Positions 33,845 to 45,298 are shown, counted from the first letter of the stretch. The stretch: 64,000 nt of DNA from Delphinapterus leucas (GCF_002288925.2 NW_022098023.1:33459651-33523650), one strand, 5' to 3'. Notes: generated by a model from the letters alone, not told the origin. Made by a program: numbers and translations.

Positions 33845-34190
33845 GGACTTCCCTGGTGGTACAGTGGTTTAGAATCCACCTGCCAATGTAGGGGACACAG
33901 GTTCAAGCCCTGGTCCAGGAAGATCCCACATGCCATGGAGCAACTAAGCCCGTGTGCCACAACTACTGAGCCTGCGTTAGAGACCGTGAACCACAACTAC
34001 TGAGTCTACGTGCCACCACTACTGAAGCCCGTGCGCCTGGAGCCCATGCTCCACAACAGAGAAGCCACTGCAATCAGAAGCCTGTGCATTGCAACGAAGA
34101 GTAGCCCCCGCTCACTGCAACTAGAGAAAGCCCGTGTGCAGCAACAAAGACCCATGCAGCCAAAAATAAATAAATAAATTTATTTTTTTT
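33845..34190 (+). mobile_element. CHR SINE, full-length form
   Basis: Head ACTTCCCTGGTGGTACAGTGG, then the full set of (CCACAACTACTGAG) modules, then AACGAAGAGTAGCCCCCGCTC and GCAGCCAAAAATAAATAAATAAA. The perfect 14-bp target duplication AATTTGAATATTCA is at 33831-33844 and 34191-34204. It keeps the distal ~130 bp that the cetacean-deletion copies lack. Reduced CpG content indicates an older insertion. Confidence 0.96.
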
Positions 34191-34271
34191 AATTTGAATA
34201 TTCAAAATCGTAACCATCTACAAAAGCTTTTATCATTATTCTGGTTATAGAATTTTCTGTTTTTAGATTTA

Positions 34272-34400
34272 TTAATTCATTCAATAATGGTTTCTGGGTT
34301 TTCAGTTACCACCTGATATATGCCAGACACCATTTTACTACTGGGGATACAACATAGTACAAAAGAGGCAACAATTCTTACCTTCATGGTGCTTAAATAC
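34272..34400 (-). mobile_element. L2 3' end fragment
   Basis: Antisense L2 terminus: ATTCATTCAATAATGG, GATATATGCCAGACACCATTTTACTACTGGGGATACAACATAGTAC, and TACCTTCATGGTGCTTA. These are the classic L2 end blocks. Confidence 0.75.
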
Positions 34401-34578
34401 ATAAGTATACAAACATATAAATATATAAATATATGTTTTTTATATATCCTATAATATATGACAAATTAGTAAGAGAAAAGATGAGCTAATAAAATATAGC
34501 ATCAGGATTTAAACTGACAATTCACACAAAAACATAATAAGCATGTGGGAAATATTTCAGTAATCAAATGGAAATTTT

Positions 34579-34906
34579 TTTTTTTTTTAATTTTTTTTAG
34601 AAGATGTTGGGGGTAAGAGTTTACTAATTTATTTATTTATTTTTGCTGTGTTGGGTCTTCATTTCTGTGCGAGGGCTTTCTCTACTTGTGGCAAGTGGGG
34701 GCCACTCTTCATTGTGGTGCGCGGGCCTCTCACTGTTGTGGCCTCTCTCGCTGCGGAGCACAGGCTCCAGACGTGCAGGCTCAGTAGTTGTGGCTCACGG
34801 GCCTAGTTGTTCCGCGGCATGTGGATTCTCCCAGACCAGAGCTTGAACCCGTGTCCCCTGCATTAGCAGGCAGATTCTCAACCACTGCGCCACCAGGGAA
34901 GCCCTG
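34579..34906 (-). mobile_element. CHR SINE, full-length form
   Basis: Antisense CHR with head AGGGCTTCCCTGGTGGCGCAG at the right and AAATAAATAAATTAG at the left. The perfect 13-bp duplication AAATGGAAATTTT is at 34566-34578 and 34907-34919. It forms an inverted pair with the SINE at 33845-34190. Confidence 0.95.
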
Positions 34907-35113
34907 AAATGGAAATTTTAAAAAATGAAATACAAATTTCCACTTTTAAATTGGCAAAACATACATATATACGTATATATGTTTTGCTGTAGTTTATGAG
35001 AAAAAGATTGACAATATGTAGAAAGACTTAAAAACATGCATATTCCTTGATTCAGAAATTCTTGAACTAAGAATATGACATAAGAATTTTTTATAATAAA
35101 TTTGTTATTTTTA

Positions 35114-35288
35114 TTTATTTATTTGCTTGTGCCGGGTCTTAGTTGCTGTGTGTGGACTCCTTAGTTGTGGCATGTGAACTCTTAGTTGCAGCATGCATGT
35201 GGGATCTAATTCCCCGGCCAGAGATCAAACCCAGGCCCCCTGCACTGGGAGCTTGGAGTCTTAGTCACTGTGCCACCTGGGAAGTCCC
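35114..35288 (-). mobile_element. Older short CHR-related SINE (CHR-1/Bov-tA-like)
   Basis: Antisense head GGGACTTCCCAGGTGGCACAGTGAC at the right with a distinct ~175-bp body (GCATGTGGGATCTAATTCCCCGGCCAGAGATC) that differs from the other copies. The perfect 16-bp target duplication AAATTTGTTATTTTTA is at 35098-35113 and 35289-35304. The subfamily label is by recognition only. Confidence 0.9.
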
Positions 35289-35324
35289 AAATTTGTTATT
35301 TTTAAATTTGTTTGTTACTACTTT

Positions 35325-36035
35325 TTTTATTTTTTTCTTCCAGTTTTATTGAGATATAGCTGGCATACAGCACTGTATAAGTTTAAGGTGCACAGCATAA
35401 TGATTACATACATCATGAAGTGTTTATCACAATAAGTTTGGTGAACATCAATCATCTCACATAGATACAAAATTAAGCAAATAAAAATTTTTTTCTTGTA
35501 GTGAGAACTCTTGGCTTTACTCTCTTAACAATTTTCATACATAACATACAGCAGTGATAGTTATATTTATCATATTGTACAGTGCATCTCATACTTATTT
35601 ATCTTATAACTGGAAGTACATACATTTTGACTGCCTTCAGCCAATTCCCCCTACCCTCACGCCCCAACTCTGGTAACCACAAATCCGATCTCTTTTCTGT
35701 GAGTTTGTTTGTTTGTTTTTCAGGTATTAATATAATTGACATATAACACTATGATAGTTCCTGTTATACAACGTAGTGATTTACTATTTCTATATATTTC
35801 AAAATTATGACCACTGTAAGTCTAGTTATATGTCACCATGCAAAGATATTACATAGTTATTGATTATATTACCCACTCTGTATTTTTCATACCCATGATT
35901 CATTGATTTTGCAACTGGAAGTATGTACCTCTTAATCTCCCTCAACTATTTCTTTCCTCCCCTCATCCCTCTCCCCTTTGGCAATCACCTGTTTATTCTC
36001 TGGGCCTTGCAGTCTGTCTGTCACTAGATCCACCA
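35325..36035 (-). mobile_element. Two adjacent L1 3' ends (older L1MA-type)
   Basis: Two successive antisense L1 termini: CCAGTTTTATTGAGATATAGCTGGC with AAGTTTAAGGTGCACAGCATAATG at 35340-35405, and TTCAGGTATTAATATAATTGACATATAACAC from about 35720. Each is followed by the diagnostic pyrimidine-rich block (CCCCCTACCCTCACGCCCC at 35646; TTTCCTCCCCTCATCCCTCTCCCC at 35952). Whether they are two insertions or a duplicated 3' UTR in one copy cannot be told without alignment. Confidence 0.8.
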
Positions 36036-36059
36036 CTCTTAACCAGCCATTGTCCTAAG

Positions 36060-36330
36060 TTGCCGCTCCATGAAAGAATACAAGAACGTTCCCTGAAACA
36101 TTGTAACAGCAAAAGAAAGCAGAAGGGAAATTGTATACTCAACAGTAGCAGATGAGTTAAATAAATTATGACTTATCCATACACAATGGAAGACTAGTCA
36201 GCTTTTAAAATGTTTTATATTATATTTGCTGACAGGATATATTGTTGTATTTTTTTAAAGTGTACTCAAAAATATGCATTCAGTGGGATTCCATTATGAG
36301 GATAGTGAGATTTTAACCTTTTTGTTTTGT
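36060..36330 (+). mobile_element. Possible old L1ME/L1M fragment
   Basis: AACAGTAGCAGATGAGTTAAATAAATTATGAC, TCCATACACAATGGAAGACTAGTCAGC, and GTGGGATTCCATTATGAGG resemble the region near the end of old L1 elements. Strongly diverged. Confidence 0.5.
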
Positions 36331-37472
36331 TTTATTTGCTTTTACTTATTTTTCCTCAACAAAAATAACTTGCTTTCATAATAATAATAATAATATATTA
36401 TTATATACTTATAACATGTATTCCATGCCTGGCTTTTACAGTTAAGATTCTGGTACCAAAACTGGGCAATAATACTACATTATATACAGAAGTCTGTCTT
36501 ATTAAAGCTTTCAGACTGGAGGTGTTACATTTTTAACATGAATCAATTTAATGTAAATACCTTATATATATTTTAAAGGGTCTGAAAGAGAAGTACCTTT
36601 CTAAACATACCTACATAGTTTTCTGGCAAAAATTCCTAAAATATCATTTAACCATTAAAATCTCAAGAGGACTACACAAATTATATTAGTGCCTGGACTG
36701 CAAAAAGCCATAATGAACTTAATATTATTGCTTTCCAAAATATAGACCTGTTCTTAATAGACTATTTTACAATAGGAATTGCCTTTGGGGGTCAGTATAA
36801 CAAAATTAAGATCAGTTTATAAAGCCTTACAAAAGGTCTGGTGGCAGCATTAAAACGTCCAGTGTAATTATTTGTAAGTTCTTTTATTGACACATCATCT
36901 TCCTTCCCAGGCTTGGTTTGTAATGAAGTAGACTGACAGATCTCTGACTTTTCTTCCAGAAATTGCATTTGTATTGTGCTATTTTCCTAATATATAAAGG
37001 CTACTTAAATTTATCTTAGTCAAAGTCAAACTTAAAGTTGTTAGAGCTGAGATGGGAGACTGTTCAAAGTTTGTCTTCAGTTATTTAATCTGAAATTAGT
37101 TACTGAGGCAAATTCAAACATAGTCATCATGCTGTCAGCTCCAATGGGCAGGAGATACTTCAGTGGCTTATTCTTCTAAATGGTCTTCTCTACACAGTCC
37201 AGATTGAGACCCCTGCTACCCAAGGTGGAGTCTGCCAGTCCATCTCTTTACATCTTCAGGAGTTTGGTTTCTGGTTAGTCTCTGTTCTCAAATCTAGCAT
37301 CCTTCTTACCTTCCCCTTAATGTTCAAGGCTGGCTAAAGCAGATGCTACTTTTATCACATGGTGTAGTCTAATACAGAGATTGGTCAAACAATTTTGAAC
37401 ATCTAAGGCCATATGTATAGCATCAAAAAATTGAAATTAAAATGACATTGAGATTTAATAACCAGGTCCTTT
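36331..37472. other. Unique AT-rich sequence
   Basis: No gene or recognised repeat apart from a short ATA-rich tract near 36380-36405. Confidence 0.5.
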
Positions 37473-37484
37473 AGAAACACACCT

Positions 37485-37845
37485 CCGTGACTTCCCCGGT
37501 GGAGGAGTGATTAAGAATCCGCCTGCCAATGAAGGGGACACAGGTTGGAGCCCTGGTCTGGGAAGATCCCACAAGCCATGGAGCAACTAAGTCCCGTGGG
37601 CCACAACGACTGAGCCTGCACTCTAGAGCCCAAAAGCCACAACTACTGAGCCTGCATGCCACAACTACTGAAACCCGCGAGCCTAGAGCTCATGCTCCGC
37701 AACAAGAGAAGCCACCACAATGAGAAGCCGGTGCACTGCAACGAAGAGTAGCCCCCACTCGCTGCAACTAGAGAAAGCCCATGCGCAGCAACGAAACCCA
37801 ACGCAGCCAAAAATAAATAAATAAATTTATTTTAAAAAGAAAAAA
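37485..37845 (+). mobile_element. CHR SINE, full-length form
   Basis: Head ACTTCCCCGGTGGAGGAGTG, repeated (ACAACTACTGAG) modules, then AACGAAGAGTAGCCCCCACTC and GCAGCCAAAAATAAATAAAT tail. Target duplication AGAAACACACCT / AGAAATACACCT (one mismatch) at 37473-37484 and 37846-37857. The two apparent frames at 37471-37723 read through it. Confidence 0.94.
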
Positions 37846-37857
37846 AGAAATACACCT

Positions 37858-39897
37858 TGGGTTTTTTCTACAGTGAATTTTATTAAAGACACTAAACACC
37901 CTCTTCAGTGCTTTGTTTTTAAAAATAAGTCATATTACAATGCCTCAGAATGATTTGTATCAATTAATATAACGTTTATAATTAAATACAGAAATATTTA
38001 TGAAAGTGCACTTTATATTCTGAGTTGTTTCATGTTTGTAAGCAAAAAATCTTGAGGATGTCTGGGTAGTTCCATATTCATTGTCATAGCAGTGCTCACC
38101 AAGATTTGGAATTGATTTCTTGTTAAGACAAGACTTTCTAAGAGAAAGCCTAAAAGAAAATTTATTCCTAAAGTAGGATAAGAAAGGCCTCTGATTTATA
38201 GGGAAACTACTGGGAGAGTTGAGTTATGTGAAGGTCTGAGGATGTGTGGTGGCTATTGATCAGAACTGATATCAGTTTTCAATATTAGACATCTTTTCTG
38301 CTGGCTCTTGAAGTGAAAACTTTTCTCTGGTCTTGAGATTTGCCTGTTGCTATGCTTGGGTAGAAGAAATAATTACTTTTGAGAAAAGCTCTTTTACAAT
38401 TTCTGACCAAATTTTTTGTTTCTTCTATGACTTCTATGTTGATTACTCTATTTTCCAACTCTTAAAAATAAAAGATCAATGATAATATTCCTCTTCTCTC
38501 TGTTGGTGTGTGGCTAGCCTTCCAAAGAAAAAACTGGCTCCCATTAGTAAAAGATATATTTAGAGAGAAATTGGATTCTTTCTTATTTTTACTTGAAAAA
38601 ACTGTGTATCAAAAGAGTAAAAGTTATGGTCAACTTTCAGTGCTAAAACAGATATCGCTGGAAAAGAAAAGCATACATTTTAATATAGTCACAAGAACCC
38701 AGTCTGTCAAAAAAATTCCTAAATTTCATCATCGGCTGTTTCTCACATGTCAATTCATGGATGAAGGGTACATTATACATAAATAGTCCATGCTGAGTGA
38801 AACAGTTAATTAACAATAGTAACCCACTTAATATTAGTCAAAGGAGTAGCTTCCCACAGGAAAGATTGTACTGGACTTGAAGTCATCACTCGAGTCATTT
38901 AAATTGACATTGGGTAAAGCATCAGAGGACAGACAGTAGAGAATACACCTTCACTGGCAGAAAGAAGGGGTGGAGAGAAGGCGTAAGAAAAATAAAGACA
39001 GATTAAACTTACTGAGAGGTTTATGGTATGAAATTTATTTTTCTGATTCTTGAAGAAAATTTAAATGATATATCATTTTACGCTTCTGTACTTTTATTGT
39101 TGCCTAGTATTACCTAATTTTTCTTTAAATGAAATACATGAGGCAAATAACTTGTGGGAGAAATTAGTTATGGTCTGGCAGCTCAATCTGCTTGAATGTT
39201 TTGAGATCTTCTACCTGAGATGTGTACATAAAACTTAACTGTACATGTAAATATTATAAATAATGTTTTGTCCAATTTACTGTTATTAAAGATTCCCTTA
39301 AGATTTAAGAGTTTAATCACTGTACTTCTCCTCCACCATTATGGTGTGCCTCACATCAATTACTTAATTCTAAGCATAGATTTCTATTCTTAGAAGCTTT
39401 ATTGAAGTCCCCTAGTCAAAAAACATAATCCATACTGGAATGTTAGTGGTAAACCTCAGTTGCATAAATAATGGTGATCCTGTGTAATGAATAATTTAGT
39501 CACACTTTAAAAATAATTCATCAGCAACATGTGAGTTGGAAACAGGATGAAGTACTAGCATATGACTGCTATCCAGATATTACTACATGCAGGATGTTGC
39601 ATTTTATGACATCACTTTGTTAAACTATGCTTCCTTGCCCTTACGGGCTCCATCAAAAATCAATAGTTTTAGAAAGCCATAGCACTGACATCCCACTCAA
39701 GCTTGAACAGGTGAAATTTGAGTAAATGTAGTTCAATCAGTGATCTCTTACCAGCAACTAAATCTAGAACCTGGGTACGGTGAATGACAAGATTATAGCC
39801 AATTCCCTATCTGCTAGTTAACCATTATCTTTCCAGTATAAATCCGGCACCACGTTTGAGTTTATGTATCTGTCCTCCTCTAGTTTGATATCTAACT
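37858..39897. other. Unique AT-rich sequence
   Basis: About 2 kb without a recognised repeat. The frame at 38508-38786 (92 codons) has no motif that I recognise. Some old repeat may be present but too diverged for me to identify. Confidence 0.45.
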
Positions 39898-40143
39898 CAG
39901 TGGTTCTCAATTAGAGATGATTTTGCATACACACACACACACACACACACCACCTCCCACCTCATCCCTGGGTTACATTTGGCAATGCCTGGAGGCATTT
40001 TTAGTTGTCACTCTGGGTGGGAGAGTATCTAGCGGGTAGAGGCCACAGATGTTGCTATATATTCTACAAAGCACAGGACGACCCTCACAGTGAACATCTT
40101 CTGACCCAAAATGCACATACGTGCCTACGATGAGAGACCCTTG
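39898..40143 (+). mobile_element. MER20 hAT-Charlie element with internal CA repeat
   Basis: Starts CAGTGGTTCTCAA and ends CGATGAGAGACCCTTG, the MER20 terminal repeats. In between, GGGTTACATTTGGCAATGCCTGGAGGCATTTTTAGTTGTCAC, TCTAGCGGGTAGAGGCCACAGATGTTGC and CAAAGCACAGGACGACCC follow the MER20 consensus in order. A CA run at 39928-39952 replaces the usual C-rich stretch. Length is near that of the full element. Confidence 0.88.
39928..39952. repeat. (CA)n microsatellite inside MER20
   Basis: About 12 perfect CA units directly visible within the MER20 copy. Confidence 0.9.
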
Positions 40144-41259
40144 TGACTTACTCAAGCGTCCTCATCCTTCATTAGAGACAAAACCCTGGATGGTTTTAGG
40201 CTTCCGTCCGACTTGTTTTAAGCTATGAGAAAATCTTTAGGGAACAAAAGTGTGGCAAAGACCCTACCACTCTAGATTAGACCATATAAACTCGGAGTCT
40301 AAGAAGGACATGGCAGGTGATACATACAAGTTAGGCAGTCAGGATCCTGTGTGCCACGTGCTGCCGGTTTTAAGGGAGCAGCCCCTGTCCATCTCCAGGA
40401 ACTTGAAGCCCGGCAGGAGCAAAGGTTTACTGGTATCAGAGCTGCTAATAAAAATTAATTCTCTTTTAAAAAGAGAAGCCAGAAATCTTGTTTTTTTAAA
40501 ATGTGAAGTCCCTTATATTTTAAATGTTTTTGGTTCTATTTTTAACAGACCAGGAAGGCCAAACAAAATACACCTGGGGATCAAATTCAGTCTTCTCACC
40601 ATCAGTTTTTTTACCTCTCTTCCCCGTTCTGATTTTCATGGGTGTATTCATTCATTCATTCATTCTGTTCACTTAACAGACACTAATTGAGAATCTATTA
40701 TGTTGATGGTGGGAAAATAATGAGGATTATACAGGAGCACACAGAATTCTTCACTTTTCTGAAGTGGTGAGTTTCTTGTTCACTGTCTATCCTTCACTGA
40801 GGATCAAGCTGACTCTTTTATGATTCTTAGTAATGTGTTTTGAATTAGTTGATCAATTGATTGATTGACCTCATTTCATTCCCTTAGCAACTCTTCCTAT
40901 TACAATGGAAATATATACCTGGATCTCTTATTCTTCAATTAGCAACTCAGAGCAACTCAGGGACAGTGCTTTGAAAATTAAAAGTACTAAATTTAATGGC
41001 TTAGAGATGTTCTACTCAACAATTCATATCTTCCATCTCTTCTTCATTTTCTTCAACTCATTTTTTAAATTTTTAACTTATGCCCATCTCTATTTTATCA
41101 CAACTAAATGACTTATGGACTTAGGACTAAATATTTTAAAACTACTTTACTTTGGTCCCATTTCAGGCACAGCACTCTTAAAACCCTTAGAAATCCCTAA
41201 ACAAAAGAGTGATAAAGTGTCCTGATGTTCATAACAAACCCCTTTCCACCACACTTGAG
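40144..41259. other. Unique sequence with (ATTC)n tract
   Basis: A 146-codon frame at 40250-40690 has no recognised domain and runs into the ATTC repeat; I regard it as chance. No other repeat recognised. Confidence 0.45.
40645..40664. repeat. (ATTC)5 microsatellite
   Basis: Five ATTC units visible directly. Confidence 0.85.
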
Positions 41260-41620
41260 TTTATGTTAATGAGGTGACTTTTAGAAAGAATCTAAGGAAG
41301 GGGTTTAGTTGCCAGGGGAAATAACCATGTGATTAGTGGGTTGGAACTTTCAGTCCCACCCCCCTTGTACTCCAGGGAGAGAGAGGCTGGAGGTTGAATT
41401 AATCGCCAATGGCCAAAGATTTAATCAATCATGCTTACATAATGAAATCTCCATAAAAACCCAAAAGGATGAGGGTGGGCAAGCTTCCGGGTGAGTGAAC
41501 ACATGGGGATGGGTGGAGTACAGAGAAAGCATAGAAGCTCTGAGCCCCTACCCACATACCTTTACCTCTTCTTCTCAATGTTCATCTGTATCTTTTATAA
41601 TACTCTTTAAAATAAACCGG
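41260..41620 (+). mobile_element. LTR-like block with poly(A) signal, probable old ERV LTR
   Basis: AATGAGGTGACTTTTAGAAAG, GGTTGGAACTTTCAGTCCCACCCCCC, CCAATGGCCAAAGATTTAATCAATCATGC, ATGAAATCTCCATAAAAACCCAAAAGGA and GGCAAGCTTCCGGGTGAGTGAACAC form a block order I recognise from a common mammalian ERV LTR whose exact family I cannot name. The AATAAA at 41611-41616 fits an LTR. 5' and 3' boundaries are approximate and no target duplication is clear. Confidence 0.6.
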
Positions 41621-41754
41621 TAAACATAAAAAAAAAATTAAAAAATTAAAGTACTTTAAAGAGTACAAACAGATTCTGGTAGAATGAGAATTTTGTCTCT
41701 AAAATCAATGTCATTTGCATAGACTCTGTTATACTGATTTGTGTGTTTTGGACT

Positions 41755-41950
41755 ATGTCCTAAGAACCTTGTACCTAATAGCTCATCTGATTCTTTCAAC
41801 AATCCTGGGAGATTATTTTCATTTTGTAAATGAGGAAACTGAGTTATAGATAAGTTGAGGGACTTGATCATTATCACAGAGCTGGTAAGTTTTGAAGCCA
41901 GAATCTGAATCCTGGCCATTTGTAAAAGCCATTGCTCTTCACTATTATGC
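41755..41950 (-). mobile_element. MIR SINE
   Basis: Antisense MIR: TAGCTCATCTGATTCTTTCAACAATCCTGGG, ATTTTGTAAATGAGGAAACTGAG, ATCACAGAGCTGGTAAG and AGAATCTGAATCCTGGCC in order. Confidence 0.85.
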
Positions 41951-42087
41951 CATAAAGATCAACAGAATAAATATGTGGACTTAAAGTTGGGATAGGAGGG
42001 CAAAACTAGAAGAAAGAACAAGTTCTGCACTTCACCCTTCCCAGCGAGTCTCTGTAGAGTTTAATTCTTGCTCTATCTTCAGGCTCT

Positions 42088-42123
<36 letters not shown>

Positions 42124-42148
42124 CATGCACGCGCGCACACACACACAA
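42088..42148. repeat. (CA)n microsatellite with TG/CG interruption
   Basis: About 16 CA units, then ATGCATGCACGCGCG and a second short CA run. The alternating purine/pyrimidine tract extends about 60 bp. Confidence 0.95.
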
Positions 42149-42627
42149 CATTCATATGGAGTCAGACGTCAGACCTCTAAAAAGCTTACATTCTGGATGA
42201 CCCAGAGCCACAGTGCTGAGTCTGAGCCACATTTCTGCTTTCTGCGAGGCTGTGTTAACACTGGCTGTCTATCCTCACTCCGTGATGGTGAGAATTAGGT
42301 TAAGTAATTTTTGTCTTCCACACTCTCTTCCAAGTAATTAACCCAATTTATACACAGTTTTATCTTTTAAAACTAACACCGTCATCAACCGCAATTGTTA
42401 TTTAGCTCAAATCCAGACTACTGAATCTCTTGTATATTTGCAGATTTTTAACAATTAAATTTCTCTACTTGCAAGTTTCAATTTTAGATAAGAAAAAAAT
42501 AACCTCAAAAAGAGGTTAAGAGTAAGATTCTTGTTTAAGATTTTTTACCTAATTTAGAAAACCCACTTAAATAAGTATGCATTCTAAAAATATGAAAGAA
42601 ACAAGACATTTTTGGTTTTGCTTTTTT

Positions 42628-42690
42628 TATAGTAGTGTGTATATGTTAATTCCAAACTCTTAATTTGTTCCGTCCCCCCGCCCCCAGACT
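42628..42690 (-). mobile_element. L1 3' UTR stub
   Basis: ATAGTAGTGTGTATATGTTAATTCCAAACTCTTAATTTGTTCC followed by a C-rich run is an internal piece of the antisense L1 3' UTR. Confidence 0.7.
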
Positions 42691-43490
42691 TATTTTTGAA
42701 TTAAGGCTTATCCTCAGGCGACTCAAGAAAAGAATTTTCTTAAAAAAAAACAATAACACTGTTTCTGTACAGTAAAGGGGACTCATTGCATTAGTTGCCT
42801 ACAGTATTAAGAAACTAATAATTGTTTTTTATGCTTTTCATGCCTCTTAATTTAGTAAACATATAATTGAAAAACAAAATTTCACAATAAAATAATATAA
42901 TTTAGTTCATGTTGCTATGAGAAAGTAAAGGGTTTCCTCCTACTTTTGTTTATTAATTTTCAAATAATGTTTAAGGGCTTGTAATGATAGTTCTTTACAA
43001 GGTAGTAAATATACAGTTATCCAGACTGTCTGGGTTGAAAACTAATTACCGTTAGAAACTGAAGCATTTAGGCTTGTTATTTCTGCAAATCAAACGACTC
43101 CAAATACAATTTTCATTTTAAATCCAATGTGCAATGATCCAGGGATAGCCTTTCAATGCAAACCATAATCTAAAACATCTCTCTTTCTTATCATTGTTGG
43201 TAAGCAAGCCAACTGGAACTTTAAAATGTGGCTTGGAAAGCAGAAGTTGGGGAGACAGGTAGTGAAAGCAACAATTTGAAAGAACAAAAGAAAAAAATGA
43301 AGCTATTCAAAAAATTTAAAGTTTCTTTCAATGCAAATTTGCGGAAAGGGGGAAAGGAAGAAAATACATTATCTAAAGGAAAATATCAAACACTATACAA
43401 ATTAGGAGATATGTCCAAGACTAAGTGAACAGGGTTTTCTATAATTCTCATTGACACTGCTTGCTGTAAATCCTTTTCCAGTGATTTTTT

Positions 43491-43774
43491 AAAAGTTAAT
43501 TTATTTATTTTTGTCTGGGTTGGGTCGTCGTTTCTGTGCGAGGGCTTTCTCTAGTTGTAGCAAGCGGGGGCCACTCTTCACCGCCGAGCGCGGGCCTCTC
43601 ACTGTCGCGGCCTCTCTTGTTGCGGAGCACAGGCTCCAGACGCGCAGGCTCAGTAGTTGTGGCTCACGGGCCTAGTTGCTCCGCGGCATGTGGGATCTTC
43701 CCAGACCAGGGCTCGAACCCGTGTCCCCTGCATTGGCAGGAGGACTCTCAACCACTGCGCCACCAGGGAAGCCC
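43491..43774 (-). mobile_element. CHR SINE, full-length form, well conserved
   Basis: Antisense CHR with head AGGGCTTCCCTGGTGGCGCAG at the right and AAATAAATTAAC at the left. A perfect 14-bp target duplication, TCCAGTGATTTTTT, is at 43477-43490 and 43775-43788. Many CpGs are retained. Confidence 0.96.
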
Positions 43775-44537
43775 TCCAGTGATTTTTTTTAACAGAGCCA
43801 CACATTTTTAAATTAGTGTTAGCATAAGGTAAAGTAGTAAGAGTAGGAATGGGGAGTTTTACTGTTCAAAAGGAAACTGAAAGTATGAGAACATAAGATA
43901 TCCCATATTTTTATTCATATTTTTAAATGATCATATCATGTTAGATTTTCAAAGTTATTTCTAGACAAGCCCTTTAAAAAGACACGTGAGGGTTTTATTG
44001 CCACTGAATATCTCCAAGACTTAGAAATTAAAAAGTTAAAACACATTGCAGATATAAAAATAAAAACACTGCAAATGTATAGTAAAATTGTGTTGATGTT
44101 TATTACTGTTTTTTAAATGAGTTAGGTGACCACCAGAATACATATGTCAAGTGAAAGTGAAGAAATTCTTGAAAATGTTTGTGCTTGTGGGTTTGAGTCA
44201 GGGTATGGGGAGATCAAAGTGGGAAAAATTAACTTTGAAAAATTAAAATATTTGATTTAATAGCAAGCTGGCTGTGCTATTTTAGAAACAAAAAAGTGAT
44301 GATGTATATTGTGTAATATCAAAAACAGTTACAATTGCATATGCACTGACTTCATGACTGTAGACAGAAAGGGATTCAAAGTCAACAGCAATCCTATGAA
44401 ACAGTCTTTAAAAGTTTACATAAGACGATAATGTATGCAATCGACATATTCTTGAAAACTTATGGGCAAACATAATTTTTACACTAAAGCTTTTTGTCAT
44501 GCTAGGAGAGAAAACATTTTAAAAGAAATTCCCTTTA

Positions 44538-44569
44538 AGAAGGATTAAAATTTCTATTTTAATCCTTCT
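44538..44569. repeat. Perfect 14-bp hairpin with 4-nt loop
   Basis: AGAAGGATTAAAAT at 44538-44551, loop TTCT, then the exact reverse complement ATTTTAATCCTTCT at 44556-44569. No U-run terminator, tRNA-like end or transposon context is seen around it. Confidence 0.9.
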
Positions 44570-45260
44570 GTAAAATAATCTTATTTTAGTATTTATCATT
44601 TATTTGGTAAACTGGTTCACATGGAGATACACTTTTTGGTAATGAATTCTTACTTGTCAAAAAGTAAATTCCTTTAGGGCTAACTCCAATTTGTGTTTGT
44701 TTACTTTTGTCCCATGTTTTAAACACTTCCTTTATTTTTGAATACTACTCAATGATGGCAATTACTGGTGAGCAGGAAATAAAGTAGAAGAATAAGAAAC
44801 GTGGCTGGATGGATGAAAGTGGAATGAAATGTTCATTCCCTTGGGCAACTTCTTGACACTATTGACATAAAGTGGTAGAGGAAAGAGACTGATTCACCCA
44901 CTATAATATGTATCTTTTCCTTCCCAACTTTGTCCCAACTCTCCATTAGAATACTTAAGAAAGTGACATCACTGCTTAAGAGACAAGAAATTTGAATCTG
45001 ACATCTTTCCATTCCCCATTCAATAACAATAGCAGAAAACCACAAAAATGACAACACTAATATTTATTGAACAATTACTGTGTCACTATGAAAAGCTGAA
45101 CATACACCTCCACTCTCTCTCCCATCACTTTTCTCCATGAGACTACTACTATTTTGTATTATACTTATTTTGTATTATTTTGTATTATACTTATTTTACA
45201 CATGTATTGTCTTTCTCTCTCCACTAAAATGTACATTCCAAGAATACCCTTAATGAGAAA

Positions 45261-45298
45261 GTTAAATAAGCAACACAAAGTTAAATAAGCAACACAAA
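45261..45298. repeat. Exact 19-bp tandem duplication
   Basis: GTTAAATAAGCAACACAAA occurs twice head to tail at 45261-45279 and 45280-45298 with no mismatch, suggesting a recent slippage or duplication. Confidence 0.95.

Larger units (their letters stand above)
41951..43476. other. Mostly unique sequence with a CA repeat and an L1 stub
   Basis: Holds the CA repeat at 42088-42148 and an L1 3' stub at 42628-42690. Open frames there are repeat-driven or short. No gene is recognised. Confidence 0.5.

Noticed and set aside
40250..40690. 146-codon open frame
   Set aside because: It runs into an ATTC microsatellite and overlaps no known family; chance frame is the simplest reading.
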